From Peltaster fructicola (Eukaryota; Ascomycota; Dothideomycetes): a stretch of 64,000 nucleotides of DNA. The stretch's first letter is position 1. Every line of letters begins with the position of its first letter. Location: the NCBI GenBank assembly GCA_001592805.2, contig CP051141.1, positions 2,108,001 to 2,172,000 of the forward strand, written 5' to 3'. This document shows, piece after piece, positions 1 through 10,863 of this stretch. Made by a program: the position numbers and the translations under genes. The notes under the pieces are model-generated. The model was not told the DNA's origin. It searched no databases and was given only the letters and a program-made list of their open reading frames with translations.

Positions 1-1064
1 CTTGATCATCCTAATATCGTTCGTTACTTCGGAGGCTGGGTAGAGTATGCAACACTTCGACAGCATAATCTAGGCCTCAGCAACGAGGATGCCACTTTTG
101 ATACATCCAAGCACACCACACGTTCTGTCAGCACATCAAGAACGAATGCTCGATTTGCAGAGGTGGCAGACGACTTCATTTGTTTTGAGCCGAGTACATC
201 CCACGGAACGACCACTACCATGCAGGACACAAGCGATAGTGCTGATACACTCCAGCGGCAGTCTACAAGAAACACACAAGCCACAGTAAGCGATACTGAC
301 GTTGAGAGCATCGACCGCTCAGTGTCAGCATCCGTGGAATACTCTACGTTGTCAGACTTCGTAGACGACACATCACCATGTCTGGCATTGCATATCCAAA
401 TGGGCTTATATCCGATGACACTGACAGACTACATTGCCAGCACGAGCACGTCCAAACACTGCTTCCACGTTGAGCCCAGCGTTCGCATACTCTCGGCACT
501 CGTCGATGGTATCGTTTATCTGCACAGCCAAGGAGTAGTGCATCGGGATCTGAAGCCGGCAAATGTGTTTCTCTCAGAGCAGCAGCACAAGCATGGCTGG
601 TGCCGCCAATGCTCGCCAGTGAACTATGAAGGTCTCAAGATACGCATTGGCGATTTTGGCCTTGTTGCTGCACTCGCGCAGAAGGAGAGCGACAACATGA
701 CAATCCCAGTCGGCACCGAGCTGTACAGGCCGCACAGTGCTATCGATAGATCCGGGCTCGAGGCATTGGACTGGTTTGCTCTTGGTATCATGGCGTTCGA
801 ACTGCTGTGGCCTTTCTCAACCCGTGAGTGTAGTGAAACAGAACTACCAAATTACAGCTGACATTATCAGGTATGGAACGTCATGAGACTTTGTCAGCAT
901 TGAAGGCTGGTGTCTACCCTCTCGGATTTGCGCAACGCATGGGGGATCATACAGACGACGTGATGGCGTTGGTTGAGTACCTTCTGCGTAGCCATCATCC
1001 AGTTGGCTTAGAAGAGCTACAGGCGATGCTAGGTAAGCTCATGAGCGGTCGCATGCAACCTTAG
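1..1064 (+). CDS. eIF2alpha kinase of the HRI/IfkB type, C-terminal part (5' partial)
   Basis: The frame is open from base 1, so the N-terminus lies outside the window. Exons are <1..823 and 871..1064, with a 47 bp GTGAGT...CAG intron. The protein opens with a kinase N-lobe segment reading HPNIVRYFGGWVE, followed by an insert of about 130 residues, as in eIF2alpha kinases. The catalytic loop VVHRDLKPAN begins near residue 179 and the IGDFGL motif is near 216. The tail carries the family signature around FELLWPFSTRMER and ends with a short helical stretch. Family members phosphorylate eIF2alpha to lower translation under stress; filamentous fungi have a Gcn2 type and a second HRI/IfkB type, and the sequence fits the latter. 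Oddity: after GTELYRP there is no recognisable APE motif and the following segment looks shortened, so activity is uncertain. Confidence 0.8.
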
Positions 1065-1549
1065 ACGATCTTTGATGCTCGATAGAGCAGGACAGCATTG
1101 ACTAAGACCGTTCTCTAGCTGCTTGTAACTAACAATCGTAAAAGTGTCAGTTTCACACTGACGTGATGTGTCTGTGCTGTGCTGGTGCTGTGCCATTTGC
1201 ATAAACTGAAATTCGATCTACTCCACTTCCTTAAGAGCCGATCAGCGTACCGTAAGGAAACGATTCATACGCGGGGCCATTTCTTCTTACAATAACTATC
1301 TGTTTGGGGGCTACCGAGATCTCTGCCGTCAACGGATACAGAACTAGGCAAGTGATGGTTTGGTTTCCTTGTGACTGGTGCAGTTCTGCTATATCTATCC
1401 GCTGATCCTCACATTCCATCACTTGCACAGACGTCATGGTCCGATTTCCGAAGACTAACCTCCTGAGATCTTAATGACGATTCTGCAGAGCTGAGAGACT
1501 GTACCATAAGCTACGAGCCTCGAAGAACTTGCAGACTATCGCAGTGGCT
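1065..1549. other. Intergenic: kinase 3' end and monooxygenase promoter
   Basis: No credible gene is seen. A short hairpin (GTCAGT, five-base loop, ACTGAC) lies near 1146-1162, next to a TGACGTGA CRE-like octamer. A 68-codon reverse-strand open frame at 1231-1437 has no family resemblance and is not called. Confidence 0.5.
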
Positions 1550-3496
1550 ATGGAGAAATATGACATAGTCATCGTTGGCGCAGGCCCAGTGGGCCTGTTG
1601 CTATCTACATGCCTCGCACGCTGGGGCTACAAGATTAAGCATATTGATATGAGGCCAGAACCGACGCCCACAGGACGAGCTGATGGCATACAACCACGAT
1701 CACTGGATCTGCTGCGTAACATGGGTCTCAAACGAGCCATAATGGCACACGAACCTGCCAAGGTCTACGAGGTGGCATTCTGGGATCCTCAAGCTGGTGG
1801 CAAAGGCATACATCGCACGGGTACTTGGGCATCATGTCCGAAGTTCATCGATGCGAGATATCCCTTCACGACACTCTTACATCAAGGACTGATCGAGCGA
1901 GTATTCATCGCAGATTTGGAGAAGAACGACGTCACGATACAACGACCGTGGAAGATCACCGGCTTCGAGAACGATGGCCGAGACGTAGAATATCCAGTTC
2001 AGGTCAGCTACGCACATGTCGACACTGGTCAATCCGAGACAGTCAGAGCCAAGTATTTGTTCAGTGGAGAAGGCGCACGAAGCTTCATTCGTGAGCAACT
2101 TGGCATCAAGATCACACACAAGGACCCCATAGCACATGTATGGGGCGTCATGGACGGTGTAGTCAGAACTGACTTTCCTGATATCAAGGTAAGTCCACTG
2201 CTGTGATTGGGAAGTCTTGCTGACATCCTATAGATGAAATGCACAATTCACTCCGATGTTGGCAGCATCATGGTCATACCCAGAGAGAACAACATGGTCC
2301 GATTATACATACAGATTGCCTCGTCGAGTGATAAGGACTGGAATCCACGCAAGACCGCGACCGAAGAAGAAGTTCAGAAGCATGCCAAAGAGATCTTCAA
2401 GCCATACTCGATCGAGTGGGATCGTGTTGAGTGGTTTTCAGTCTACCCGATCGGACAAGGAATTGCTGAGCGATACACTCTCGACGAGCGAGTACTCATG
2501 GGTGGAGATGCGTGCCATACACACTCACCAAAAGCAGGCCAGGGCATGAACACTGCCTTCCTCGATGCTCAGAATCTTGCCTGGAAGATCCACTTTGTTG
2601 AGTGTGGCTTTGCGGATCGATCCATCCTGAAGACATATGAGAGTGAACGAAAACTCATCGCCGAGAATCTGCTCAACTTCGACGCAGCATATGCCAAGCT
2701 CTTCTCAGAACGATTGCCGTCAGCTGGCGAGGTTGGCAGCGCAGACGCACATCACTCAGCAGATCAGGGCGAAACAAACGAGTTCGTCAAGACCTTCAAG
2801 GAATCGTGCGAGTTTACGTCTGGCTATGGCGTAGCCTATGCTCCCAACATCTTCAATTGGTCAAGCTCTCACCCTGCACAGCATCCACTCTTCCTTTCCG
2901 AGCAGCAAGGCACCACCAAACTTCGGACTGGACGCATCTTGACAGCTTCGACAGTCACGAGAGTGGCAGACGCTAATGTAGTACACCTTGAACAAGAGAT
3001 ACCACTCAACGGTTCGTTCAGAATCTACATCTTCGGTGGCAAGCCATCACAGACGAGACAGGCTATCGCAGACTTTGCGGCAGGCTTACAGAAGAAGAAC
3101 TCATTCTATGCAGCACACATGCGTTCAGATAAGAAGGACGTCAATGTACACGAACGACATAACCCGCACAGCTTCTTCGTTACATTTGCGACTGTCTTCA
3201 ATGCTCGACGAGCGGATATTGAGACTCAGGACGATCTGCCGCCAGTGTTGGCAAGGTACAACGATCATGTATATGCAGACGATGTGCTCGACGTGCGAGT
3301 GCCTGAAGCAAAGGCCGCAGCGCATGCAAAGATGGGTCTAAGTGAAGACGAAGGAGGAGTGGTAGTTGTAAGACCAGACGAGTACGTTGGCTGTGTAGTC
3401 AAGCTCGCAGAAGGCAGTGGAACAGTCGACGCCTTGAACATGTACTTCTCATCATTCAGCACGAAGCAACTCGGCGGAGAGCGAGCGCAACTATGA
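1550..3496 (+). CDS. FAD-dependent aromatic monooxygenase, phenol 2-monooxygenase type
   Basis: Exons are 1550..2188 and 2234..3496, giving 633 aa; the 45 bp intron runs from GTAAGT to TAG and leaves the frame in phase 0. The ATG at 1550 is chosen because it gives a short lead into the dinucleotide-binding motif GAGPVG at residues 10-15. The second FAD motif [15 protein letters not shown] starts near residue 303. The last 170 or so residues match the thioredoxin-like dimerisation domain of the phenol hydroxylase family. Family enzymes hydroxylate phenolic rings with NADPH and O2. Length matches the usual 620-660 aa. It stands alone, without ring-cleavage genes beside it, so the substrate is unknown; related enzymes also serve secondary metabolism. 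Confidence 0.88.
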
Positions 3497-3609
3497 TACC
3501 AAAGAGACAATGATAGAAAGTCATGAATAGCATTATTGATTAATTAAAGCAATCGTGCGTATACAGCCTTAGGTTGAAGTCCAACAAGAGGGTCGAGATA
3601 ATGCTCCGG

Positions 3610-4917
3610 CTAGCATTTGACGAGCTGAGCGACGTTCAGACTGACCGGATGGCATTGTGGTGCGATCCACTGATCGTAGATGTTGTAGAAGTTGCCAGAC
3701 AAGCACTCGTAGAAGACAGTGCTTCCACCAAGAGCTAGGCTGCCATTGCCACAGACGGAGAAGCCAGAGGTGCTAAGGGCACCAGCCTGTGGTGGGTTGT
3801 CAAACTGCAGCTGACGGTTGGCAGCAATGTACCCTGTCCATCCACGAGCGTCCTTGAGTATGCCATCCTTCAGTGTGAGTGATAGAGCATTGTCGCCCGC
3901 GCATGCACCAATGTTGTTCCAGCTTTGAGGCTTGCCACTTGGGACTTGCACTTGGCCATCGAAGAGCTGGGAAACGACGGTACCAGAGGTCTTGGTAGTG
4001 CATGGAGTGGTGCTAGAAGTCGAAGGCTTGGATGTAGTGCATGGCTTGGACATATCAGAGGTCTTGGTGGTACATGGAGTAATGCTGGAGGTCGAAGACT
4101 TAGACGTAGTGCATGGCTTCGGCATAGTGACGGTTGTGATGCTCTTGAGTGAGGCGGTAGAGCCTGGCTTAGTGACAGTATGAGTGGTCTCGACGGTGTG
4201 TGTGGTCTTGACAGTGGCGGTTGGTCCGGTCTTGGTGATGGTGGCAGTCGAGCAAGGCTTGGTGACAGTGGTCTTGTCGGTTGTGGTTGTCTTGTGGGTG
4301 GTGGTGAAAACACTTGTCAGAGTTGTTGGTTTAGTGACCTCCTTGGTGCCTGGTGGTGGAGGGATCGGATTCTGGATCTGACCATCATCTACAATTATCA
4401 GCTTGTACCTCAAAATCCTGGCTCTTTAACTTACTTATCTGCGAGACAGGAGGTTTCATGCTGAGACTGCTGGATGGCTGCTGCGAGTTGCTGCTGGCAG
4501 GTTTCTGGCTTGTAGTTGTCGCGGGTGTGGTAGGTTGAGCTGGAGTTGTAGTCCAGACTGGGTGTGATGTGCCCCATGGCGCCTGGATCTGGCCATCTGA
4601 TGGTGGTCAGCAGACGAAAAGTGTTAGATGGATTGCACTAACCAGGAATCTGGGACAGGGCCTGGCGTGCCTGATGCTTGACTCCATGTGTCTCGACCCT
4701 AGGGAATGGTCAGACAAGTCGTCTCGTGCATTCTCTCGACGTACTGTGATTGTCAGCTACATTCATTGCAATCGTTGCATGTCCGACTCACCACAATGCC
4801 AAAGGTTCCAGAGTATGTTGACTTGCAACCTGCTGGAGCTTGTGCCTTATTGGCATCTGGAACAGGAGACGCCAGGACTGCAGGCAGAGCAGCAAGAAAG
4901 CAGTATGAGTACTTCAT
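3610..4917 (-). CDS. PIR-type covalently linked cell-wall protein
   Basis: Proposed exons, in coding order: 4917..4792 (signal peptide beginning MKYSYCFLAALPAVLAS), about 4698..4643, 4596..4435 and 4388..3610. The exon 1/exon 2 junction is uncertain; the other junctions keep frame cleanly. PIR-like repeats SQI(P/N)DGQIQ are each rebuilt across an intron, and a third, SQLFDGQVQ, sits inside the last exon. A Thr/Ser/Pro-rich stalk follows, containing a 24-residue repeat present twice. The C-terminal 110 residues (SLTLKDGILKDARGW..IAANRQLQFDNPPQAG..SGNFYNIYDQWIAPQC) are the conserved domain of PIR/CIS3 wall proteins. Such proteins are secreted and ester-linked to beta-1,3-glucan through the repeat glutamine. 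The product is likely a structural wall component; no enzymatic role is expected. Confidence 0.85.
3976..4119 (-). repeat. In-frame 72 bp tandem duplication in the PIR stalk
   Basis: Two adjacent 24-residue units start KPCTTSKSSTSS and KPCTTSKPSTSS and end PCTTKTS plus three residues. The DNA period is 72 bp, so frame is kept. Such stalk repeats commonly vary in number between strains. Confidence 0.8.
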
Positions 4918-6095
4918 GATGGAAGAATAGTGTAGATGTAGTGATTAATGAATTACAAGTATGCTGTGAAGTGGAGTGTATGAGGAAGAGGAAGTGAGAA
5001 GAGGATGAAGAACCTCTTGAATGGCCAGTCTCTCGCCATGGCAACGTAGGAGGGTGAATGAAGTAAGAGCATGTATGCAGGTATACTGGAGTCGACAGGC
5101 GCGGTATAGTTGCAAGGAAGGTCAAATGTCTGGTATGCTGACAAGAAGGCGCCCGATGTCTCCTGACGCTGCTCATACTTACCTAAGGGCAACAAGCCTG
5201 CACCGTCGAGGCAGGCGGATAGCAACATGTGCTGGCCTGCAGTCGACATATCTCATCGGCTTTCAACAAGCTCAAATGCTTGAGTCGCCTATGATCTCGA
5301 ATTGATAGCTGATGGTAGTGGTGATGGAGGACGAAGGAAGATCACCACGGATTCCATATCGAGCACGGGCTTCTCGGCATTATGTCAGGAAACCTCAAGA
5401 GCATCTTTCGGCCTCTTCGTGCATCACCACCCATGGCTTCACTATCGCGTGCAGATGATCTGAAGACATCTCTTCCGCCAACATCAACGAACCAGGCGAG
5501 ATGCCCTCAGTCTGAGCAGTGCTGCTGACGCACGCTGTCCCGTTCGATAACGCACACGACTACATATATACATCGACTACATGCAGTATTCTGCAAGGGT
5601 CACATGTACTCACATTCTGATTGTACACTTCTCCAGTCGACTTGTGCCTGGATAGCGAGATCATGCAGGTTCAGCTAATCACAGGCGGTCATGCATGATC
5701 TCGCTAATCAGAGGCAGTTATTTCGCGCGCACGCTGAACTCTATTTGACATCAACTCTACAAACCCGCATGTGATTCGAGGTAAGGACCAACCCGGCCTG
5801 GAAATAGCTACGATGGGCGCCCTCCTCTCTTTGTCGCACAGTCTGTCGTGCGCGTTTGGTCTACTGCACGAGCAGGCATCACAGTCACCACAGTCACGTC
5901 CCCGACGGTCACACAGCCAGTGCTCGACGCGTTAGGCGGACTCACCTCCTTCATCTGTTGCTCACCCTCGATCCGCTGTCACATCTAACGCTTATGCTCT
6001 CATCTCATTCGCCCATGGCTACTCTACTGGACCTCGTCTTGCATTGACTTGCAGCAGGACGATGAGCTAGAGCGACAGTCTAGCTCTCCAAGAAT
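4918..6095. other. 1.2 kb divergent intergenic region
   Basis: This lies between the wall-protein gene (leftward) and the gene at 6096 (rightward). Several open frames of 60-110 codons occur on both strands, but none shows family resemblance, codon bias or splice structure. It contains the 15 bp palindrome listed separately. The stretch 5850-6060 is C/T-rich, as expected of a promoter or 5' leader. Confidence 0.5.
5653..5706. repeat. Perfect 15 bp inverted repeat
   Basis: The left arm TAGCGAGATCATGCA (5653-5667) is exactly reverse-complemented at 5692-5706, with a 24 bp loop. The loop and the sequence after the right arm also form an imperfect direct repeat: 5674-5692 versus 5703-5721, 16 of 19 identical, beginning GCTAATCA. 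It lies about 400 bp upstream of the ATG at 6096. It could be a paired regulator site or a chance relic; nothing more can be said from sequence. Confidence 0.65.
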
Positions 6096-9000
6096 ATGAG
6101 CCAACCACAGCAACTTGGCGGCGCGCATCCTCAATATCGAGAGTATCAGCCTTCATACTCACCCGGCCACCATCGTCCTACTCAGAGTGCTTCGCCTCGT
6201 GCTCTGGCCGCACCAAATGCTCAACTGCCAGGTCCACAGGGCAGCTCGTCCCCATTGAGCAGGTTGAGTCCAGTTCAGACTCAGTTCGGACTATCGGCAG
6301 GTTACCTTCGAGCCAACTCACCTGCAACTCCAGTAATGGCACAGGCATACAATCCACAGCAATGGACACAATCACAGATGGGCTTCCAACGGGTGCTCCC
6401 AGTTGCTGTCAGCACTCGCGAAGCCACGGGCATGGAGGGTATGCGTTCCAAGGATTACATGGAACTACCAACTAATTATTGTAGCGGCCATGCCATCTCC
6501 TCCGCCTCCGTACACTCCTGATGATGTTCCTGCTCGCCCATCTGCACTGCGGGAACAGCGTACCTACACTGCATCGCCAACAGCGCTCGAGGCATCGAGC
6601 TCCGTCGTTGTCTCTCCGGTAGCCGTCGCAAACTCGCCTGCAGTCCGCATGTCGCCGTCCTTTCCACCTCCACCAAATGCACAGTCTTCGCGGAATAGAG
6701 AACGATCTGCAAGCGGCAATCGAATCTTCAATACCTTGCAGACGTTCACGGGACGAGGCAAGCAACCGGCCACCAACGAGACGATGGGATACCCGCAGTA
6801 TGGTCAGCAGGTTGAAGATGTTCGGCCACCAGCCGCAAGAAGAGCAGCATCTGCAGGGCACATACCCGTCACAGGATCTCCTTCGTCTGGAGCACGCTCG
6901 AGGCAAAACAGCTCAGCAAGACCTTCTGGCACACTTCCAGGACCACCGCCTGGTCCTCCACCGACGGGGTCAAGATCACAGAGCTTGAACCGATATGCCA
7001 CTCCCTCAAGTAGTCAGACGGTTGAGGCTGCACCTGTCAGACGTACAGCTCAAGGTTCCTCACTTGGCCCAGTGCCTCCAACGCCTGCAAACTGGGTTGA
7101 CGGCGATAGCATGCCGGAGAGCGAGGTCACGAGTGCGCAGCCGTATCAGCCGTTGCGCATCCATACCGGCGGCATGCGTGAGCAGTCCTTGACTAGACGG
7201 CCAGCAACACGAGACTCGAGCGCGCAAGGTCTTCGAGAACGTCGGTCGAGGAGCAAGGCAGCACGAGACGGCTATGACGAAGAGCCAATGTCTGCGATTG
7301 AGCCTGTTGCTGCCGCTTCGAGCGGCACCATAAGCCAGCGCCGAGAGCATTCACGCAAGATCTCCTCCCTAGCCGATCCCAACATGCAGAGCCCGAGCAT
7401 GCTGGCAGGGCCTGCAAATGTGTTGACGCCTCCCTACACACCAGCGGTTGGTCGGCAAGCACTGGGCAGCGCTTCGAGTGATCGCCCTGCAACGCGTGAC
7501 GGAGCAATATCAGCCAAGCTGCCTTCGAACATCGACGTCTTCTACAAGCAGGCGCTTGAACGACACCGACAGTTCCTGGAGAAAGAAGCCAACGCTGCTT
7601 CAGACGCAGAACGTCTCGAAGCCTTTGCGAACTACATGGTTCACGAATCGAGACTGCGACGAGATCGATATCAAGCAGCATACAACGGCATGGCTGGTGA
7701 TATTGTTGATCTCACCCGAGACATGTGGAGATCGTACTCACGTACCAGCAGGAAAGTCGCCACGCCCAATACAGCAACTTCGCATGGTCCGTCCAGTTCA
7801 ACGTCCGAAGGCTTTCCCACGGGCCAAGCAGATGACTCGTCGACAGGCGAGTACACTCCAGCCACTGAAAATGGCTCCATCGACGGCGATTTGGATCAAG
7901 CGGCTGGCAAGCAATGGGGCGAGACCTTCAAGCCATCCTTGTCACCGATCCCAAGCATGGCCGTCAGCAGCGCTCAAGACGATAGCTCTCGTGGACGTGC
8001 ACCAAGCCGATGGTGGGAGAAGAGCGAGGCTTCTGGTTCTATCGGCAAGCCGGAACGTATCGAGAAGAGCCACCGGGAGACGAAGTACATGGGTATCAAT
8101 CCAGCATTGCTTCGTAGCAGTCCACAGCTCTCACCAGAGGTTTCACGTCTGACACCTACACCTGGTGCCAGCACATTCGCGCTCGCTGCGGACGAATATC
8201 CGCCAGAGAAGGTCGGCTGGCATGAGCAGCACGATGTTGACACCCCAATGGCAACACCTGGTTACGATACATTACGAAAGAGGCCACACACTAATACACC
8301 AGACCAGATGGATCTGTCCAGGCTCGTCACATTGCCTCCACCATACCCTCGTCACCATCCTGCTATCAACAATAATCATCCTTCTCTTGCCGGTCTCCGT
8401 AATGAGCATCGACAATTGGCGAACAACGAGGAGGTACAGCGAATCAGGGATGCTTTCATCGATCAAGACTGGGCTCGCAGGCGTGCGCATCAAGAAGAGG
8501 CCAAGAAGCGACGCACCAAGATGCGACAGTCCACGCAGGAGAAGCTCAACGAGGGCGATATCACCTTCGCAGAAGCGGCACAGGCTGAAGCCAAGTTTGA
8601 AGAAGATGAGGTGGAACGAAGCAAAACGAATGCTCGTGCTCTCTTTGATGCATTCGAGGCATCAGTCTCTCACCCTCTCAACACACTTATCACGAAGAAG
8701 CTGGCCGATGCGGAGAAGTGCATGATGGACCTGCAGAGTGCTCTTGCTCGCAACAACGAATCTTCGGACCCTAATCGAGCACAAGAAGAAGGTGACGAGC
8801 ATCCAGAGCGACTAGAAAAGCTGACGTTGCTTCGTTGGCTGTTCGATGCTCGAGAGGTCCTTCATAAGGAGATGTTCGACCTGCACGCCCAACGAGCTGA
8901 GAAGTATGGTGAGGTGGTCCTTACGCCGTATCGTATCGCCAAACAGCAGAACAAGATTGATGAGGCTGAGGCTTTCTTTCAAAGATGGCCGTCAACGTAC

Positions 9001-9598
9001 CATCACCTTCTACAAGGAGAGCCTCAAACGCTGCGAATTATTCCTCGCGCAGATCGAGGGCAACGTCAACAGTGGTGTCGAGGATCAAGTCAGTGCTTTC
9101 TGGGACATTGCACCCGCTCTGAAAGAGCTCGTACAGCAGATTCCGGGTGTCATTGAGGACGGCGAAGAACATCTGCAGCTGCTGGACCACTTCCGATTCT
9201 TCGTGCCACCACAAGAAATCCAGGAGAACCCAGCTTACAGACGATACCCAGGGCAATACCTGTACTCCGTGCTGAGTCATGCCGAAAAGAGCACATATCA
9301 GTTCATTGAGTCTCAGGTCAACTTGTGGTGCATGCTGCATGCTGTCCGCGAGATGACAGCTGAGGCCAGTCTGAAGGTGATTGAGCTGGAGACTGGCAAC
9401 GGCGCTGAGCTCGCTGGTGAGATTTCTCAAGCGAAGAGTGCAGAAGAGCGACGGATGACTGCAGATCTCCAAGAGAAAGTCGGCGAGGTCGAAAGACAAT
9501 GGAAGGAGGCGCTTGGCACTCAGCTCGAAGATGTCAGGGCTGGTGTGAAGCAGTGGCTGGAGGCTACCGGTGGGTGGGAGGAAGGTCTCGATGGGTGA
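6096..9598 (+). CDS. Large conserved fungal protein of unknown function, with a frame break or unusual intron near 8.98 kb
   Basis: Exon 1 is 6096..6438; a 46 bp GTATGC...TAG intron leads to exon 2 from 6485. The N-terminal half is low-complexity, rich in Ser, Pro, Arg and Gln. Residues from about 450 onward are charged and helical, with blocks such as IDVFYKQALERHRQFLEKEA, NEEVQRIRDAFIDQDWARRR and QVSAFWDIAPALKELVQQIPG that read like conserved cytosolic helices. The reading frame changes by +1 close to 8971-8984, between EVVLTPYRIAKQQNKIDEAEAFF and KDGRQRTITFYKES. Either one surplus base is present or a 76 bp GTGAGG...AAAG intron (8909-8984) is removed. I favour the first because the bridged text looks like continuous coding sequence. 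Function is not recognised. Confidence 0.72.
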
Positions 9599-9656
9599 GG
9601 TGGTGTTTTAGTTTCAAGCGTTTTAGCGATATATGATATGAACGGATCGTCTCTCA

Positions 9657-10313
9657 TTATGTTTGCAGAGCACTGTTGGCCAGTTCCTGCTGCACTGTTT
9701 CAAGCTCTTGTCGTATACAATCTTGGATCGGCAACATCTCCCAGGCTACCCTCTCATCAAGCCGTGAGCGTGTTTTCATGTCGTTGAGCATCTCAAGGTG
9801 GCCCACAAGCATGTCTGGCTTGGCAGAGAGTGCTACAGTGATTCGAGACCAGCCGACCTCATAAGACCAAGACAGTCGATCTAATGGATCAGCTCTCTTC
9901 ACCAGCCATCGTCTGAGGAGATCCAAGTCCTGTGGGCGACACCTTAGACAGTGAAGTTTGATGACCAGAGTGTTGTTCAGCCGGAGCAACTTCAACTGAG
10001 TAGGATATAGGCTGGAAACGACGCTTGAGATGTCTCGGAAATCATAGTTGTACACATTCGCCACGATCCTGGCCCGAGTGAGGAGTATTGGTTGGTACTC
10101 TGCCCGCACCTGTCTTGAGACCAGCAGCATTGCAGGTGGTTTGGGCTTGATGAATGCTTTTCTAGGTACCATGGTCAATGTGGCGGTATCTTCCAGCACA
10201 CATTCGTAGATGTTGTTCCGTAACTCTGCGGGCAGGCTGAGGAAGTTCGCTCCGTTGGGATGAGAGGACGAGTCAACTCGTTTCTTGCTGCCGATACGCA
10301 GCTTACTGAACAT
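9657..10313 (-). CDS. LPAELRN-type (F-box-like) hypothetical protein
   Basis: Single exon, 218 aa. After a basic N-terminus comes FLSLPAELRNNIYECVL, the opening motif of a very large family in Dothideomycetes and other Pezizomycotina that resembles a degenerate F-box. It is followed by LLVSRQVRAEYQPILL, the usual second block. No catalytic motif is visible. The family is often annotated as F-box or BTB-related, but a role in ubiquitin ligation is not shown. It ends 58 bp from the stop of the convergent gene at 6096-9598. Confidence 0.75.
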   Translation of the reverse strand: MFSKLRIGSKKRVDSSSHPNGANFLSLPAELRNNIYECVLEDTATLTMVPRKAFIKPKPPAMLLVSRQVRAEYQPILLTRARIVANVYNYDFRDISSVVSSLYPTQLKLLRLNNTLVIKLHCLRCRPQDLDLLRRWLVKRADPLDRLSWSYEVGWSRITVALSAKPDMLVGHLEMLNDMKTRSRLDERVAWEMLPIQDCIRQELETVQQELANSALQT

Positions 10314-10863
10314 TGTTGTGATGATGCCTGATCAGTAGGGAATTGAAGAAATTGATGGGCACAGCTATGATGCTGGAGCTCGATGCTGTCAATCTGGTGT
10401 GCTTTCGATGTGTAGGTCTTCGTTGCAAACACTACGATACATAGTCAACCGCATGGCGGAGTGAGGTATCTTGGCGTTCTGGAATGGTAGAGGTTCAATG
10501 TGTGATCGCCATGGCTCTGGCCGTCCTTGAAGTTGCAGCCATGCTTGGCATGCATAGGGTTCGTGGCGAAGTAGTCATATGACGAGCCATTGTAGCTTCA
10601 CTAGGTATTCTATACATTGAAATGCTACTAAATTTAGTTCTTTCTGTTCAGAGCACTTTATACCCGATGTTCTAGTTTAGGATCCATATGTAGCAGTCCA
10701 TAGGTGGAACAGCATTATAATGCTGTTTGGTCACATCCATGCTCCTCCAGGTATTGGTCGATCGAGTATCCATCGTACACCATACGCAATCGTAACTCTT
10801 CAGAGCGGCTCTGTTCTGTCTCGTCCTGTCCTGAGTGTCTCGCATGAACCCCCGGGAGGTCGT
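10314..10863. other. Intergenic, 5' of the LPAELRN gene and 3' of RER2
   Basis: Between two leftward genes. It is AT-richer around 10590-10720, with no coding signal that I trust. Confidence 0.5.

Noticed and set aside
1231-1437. 68-codon reverse frame between the kinase and monooxygenase genes
   Set aside because: Short, without family resemblance, and located in a promoter-like interval.
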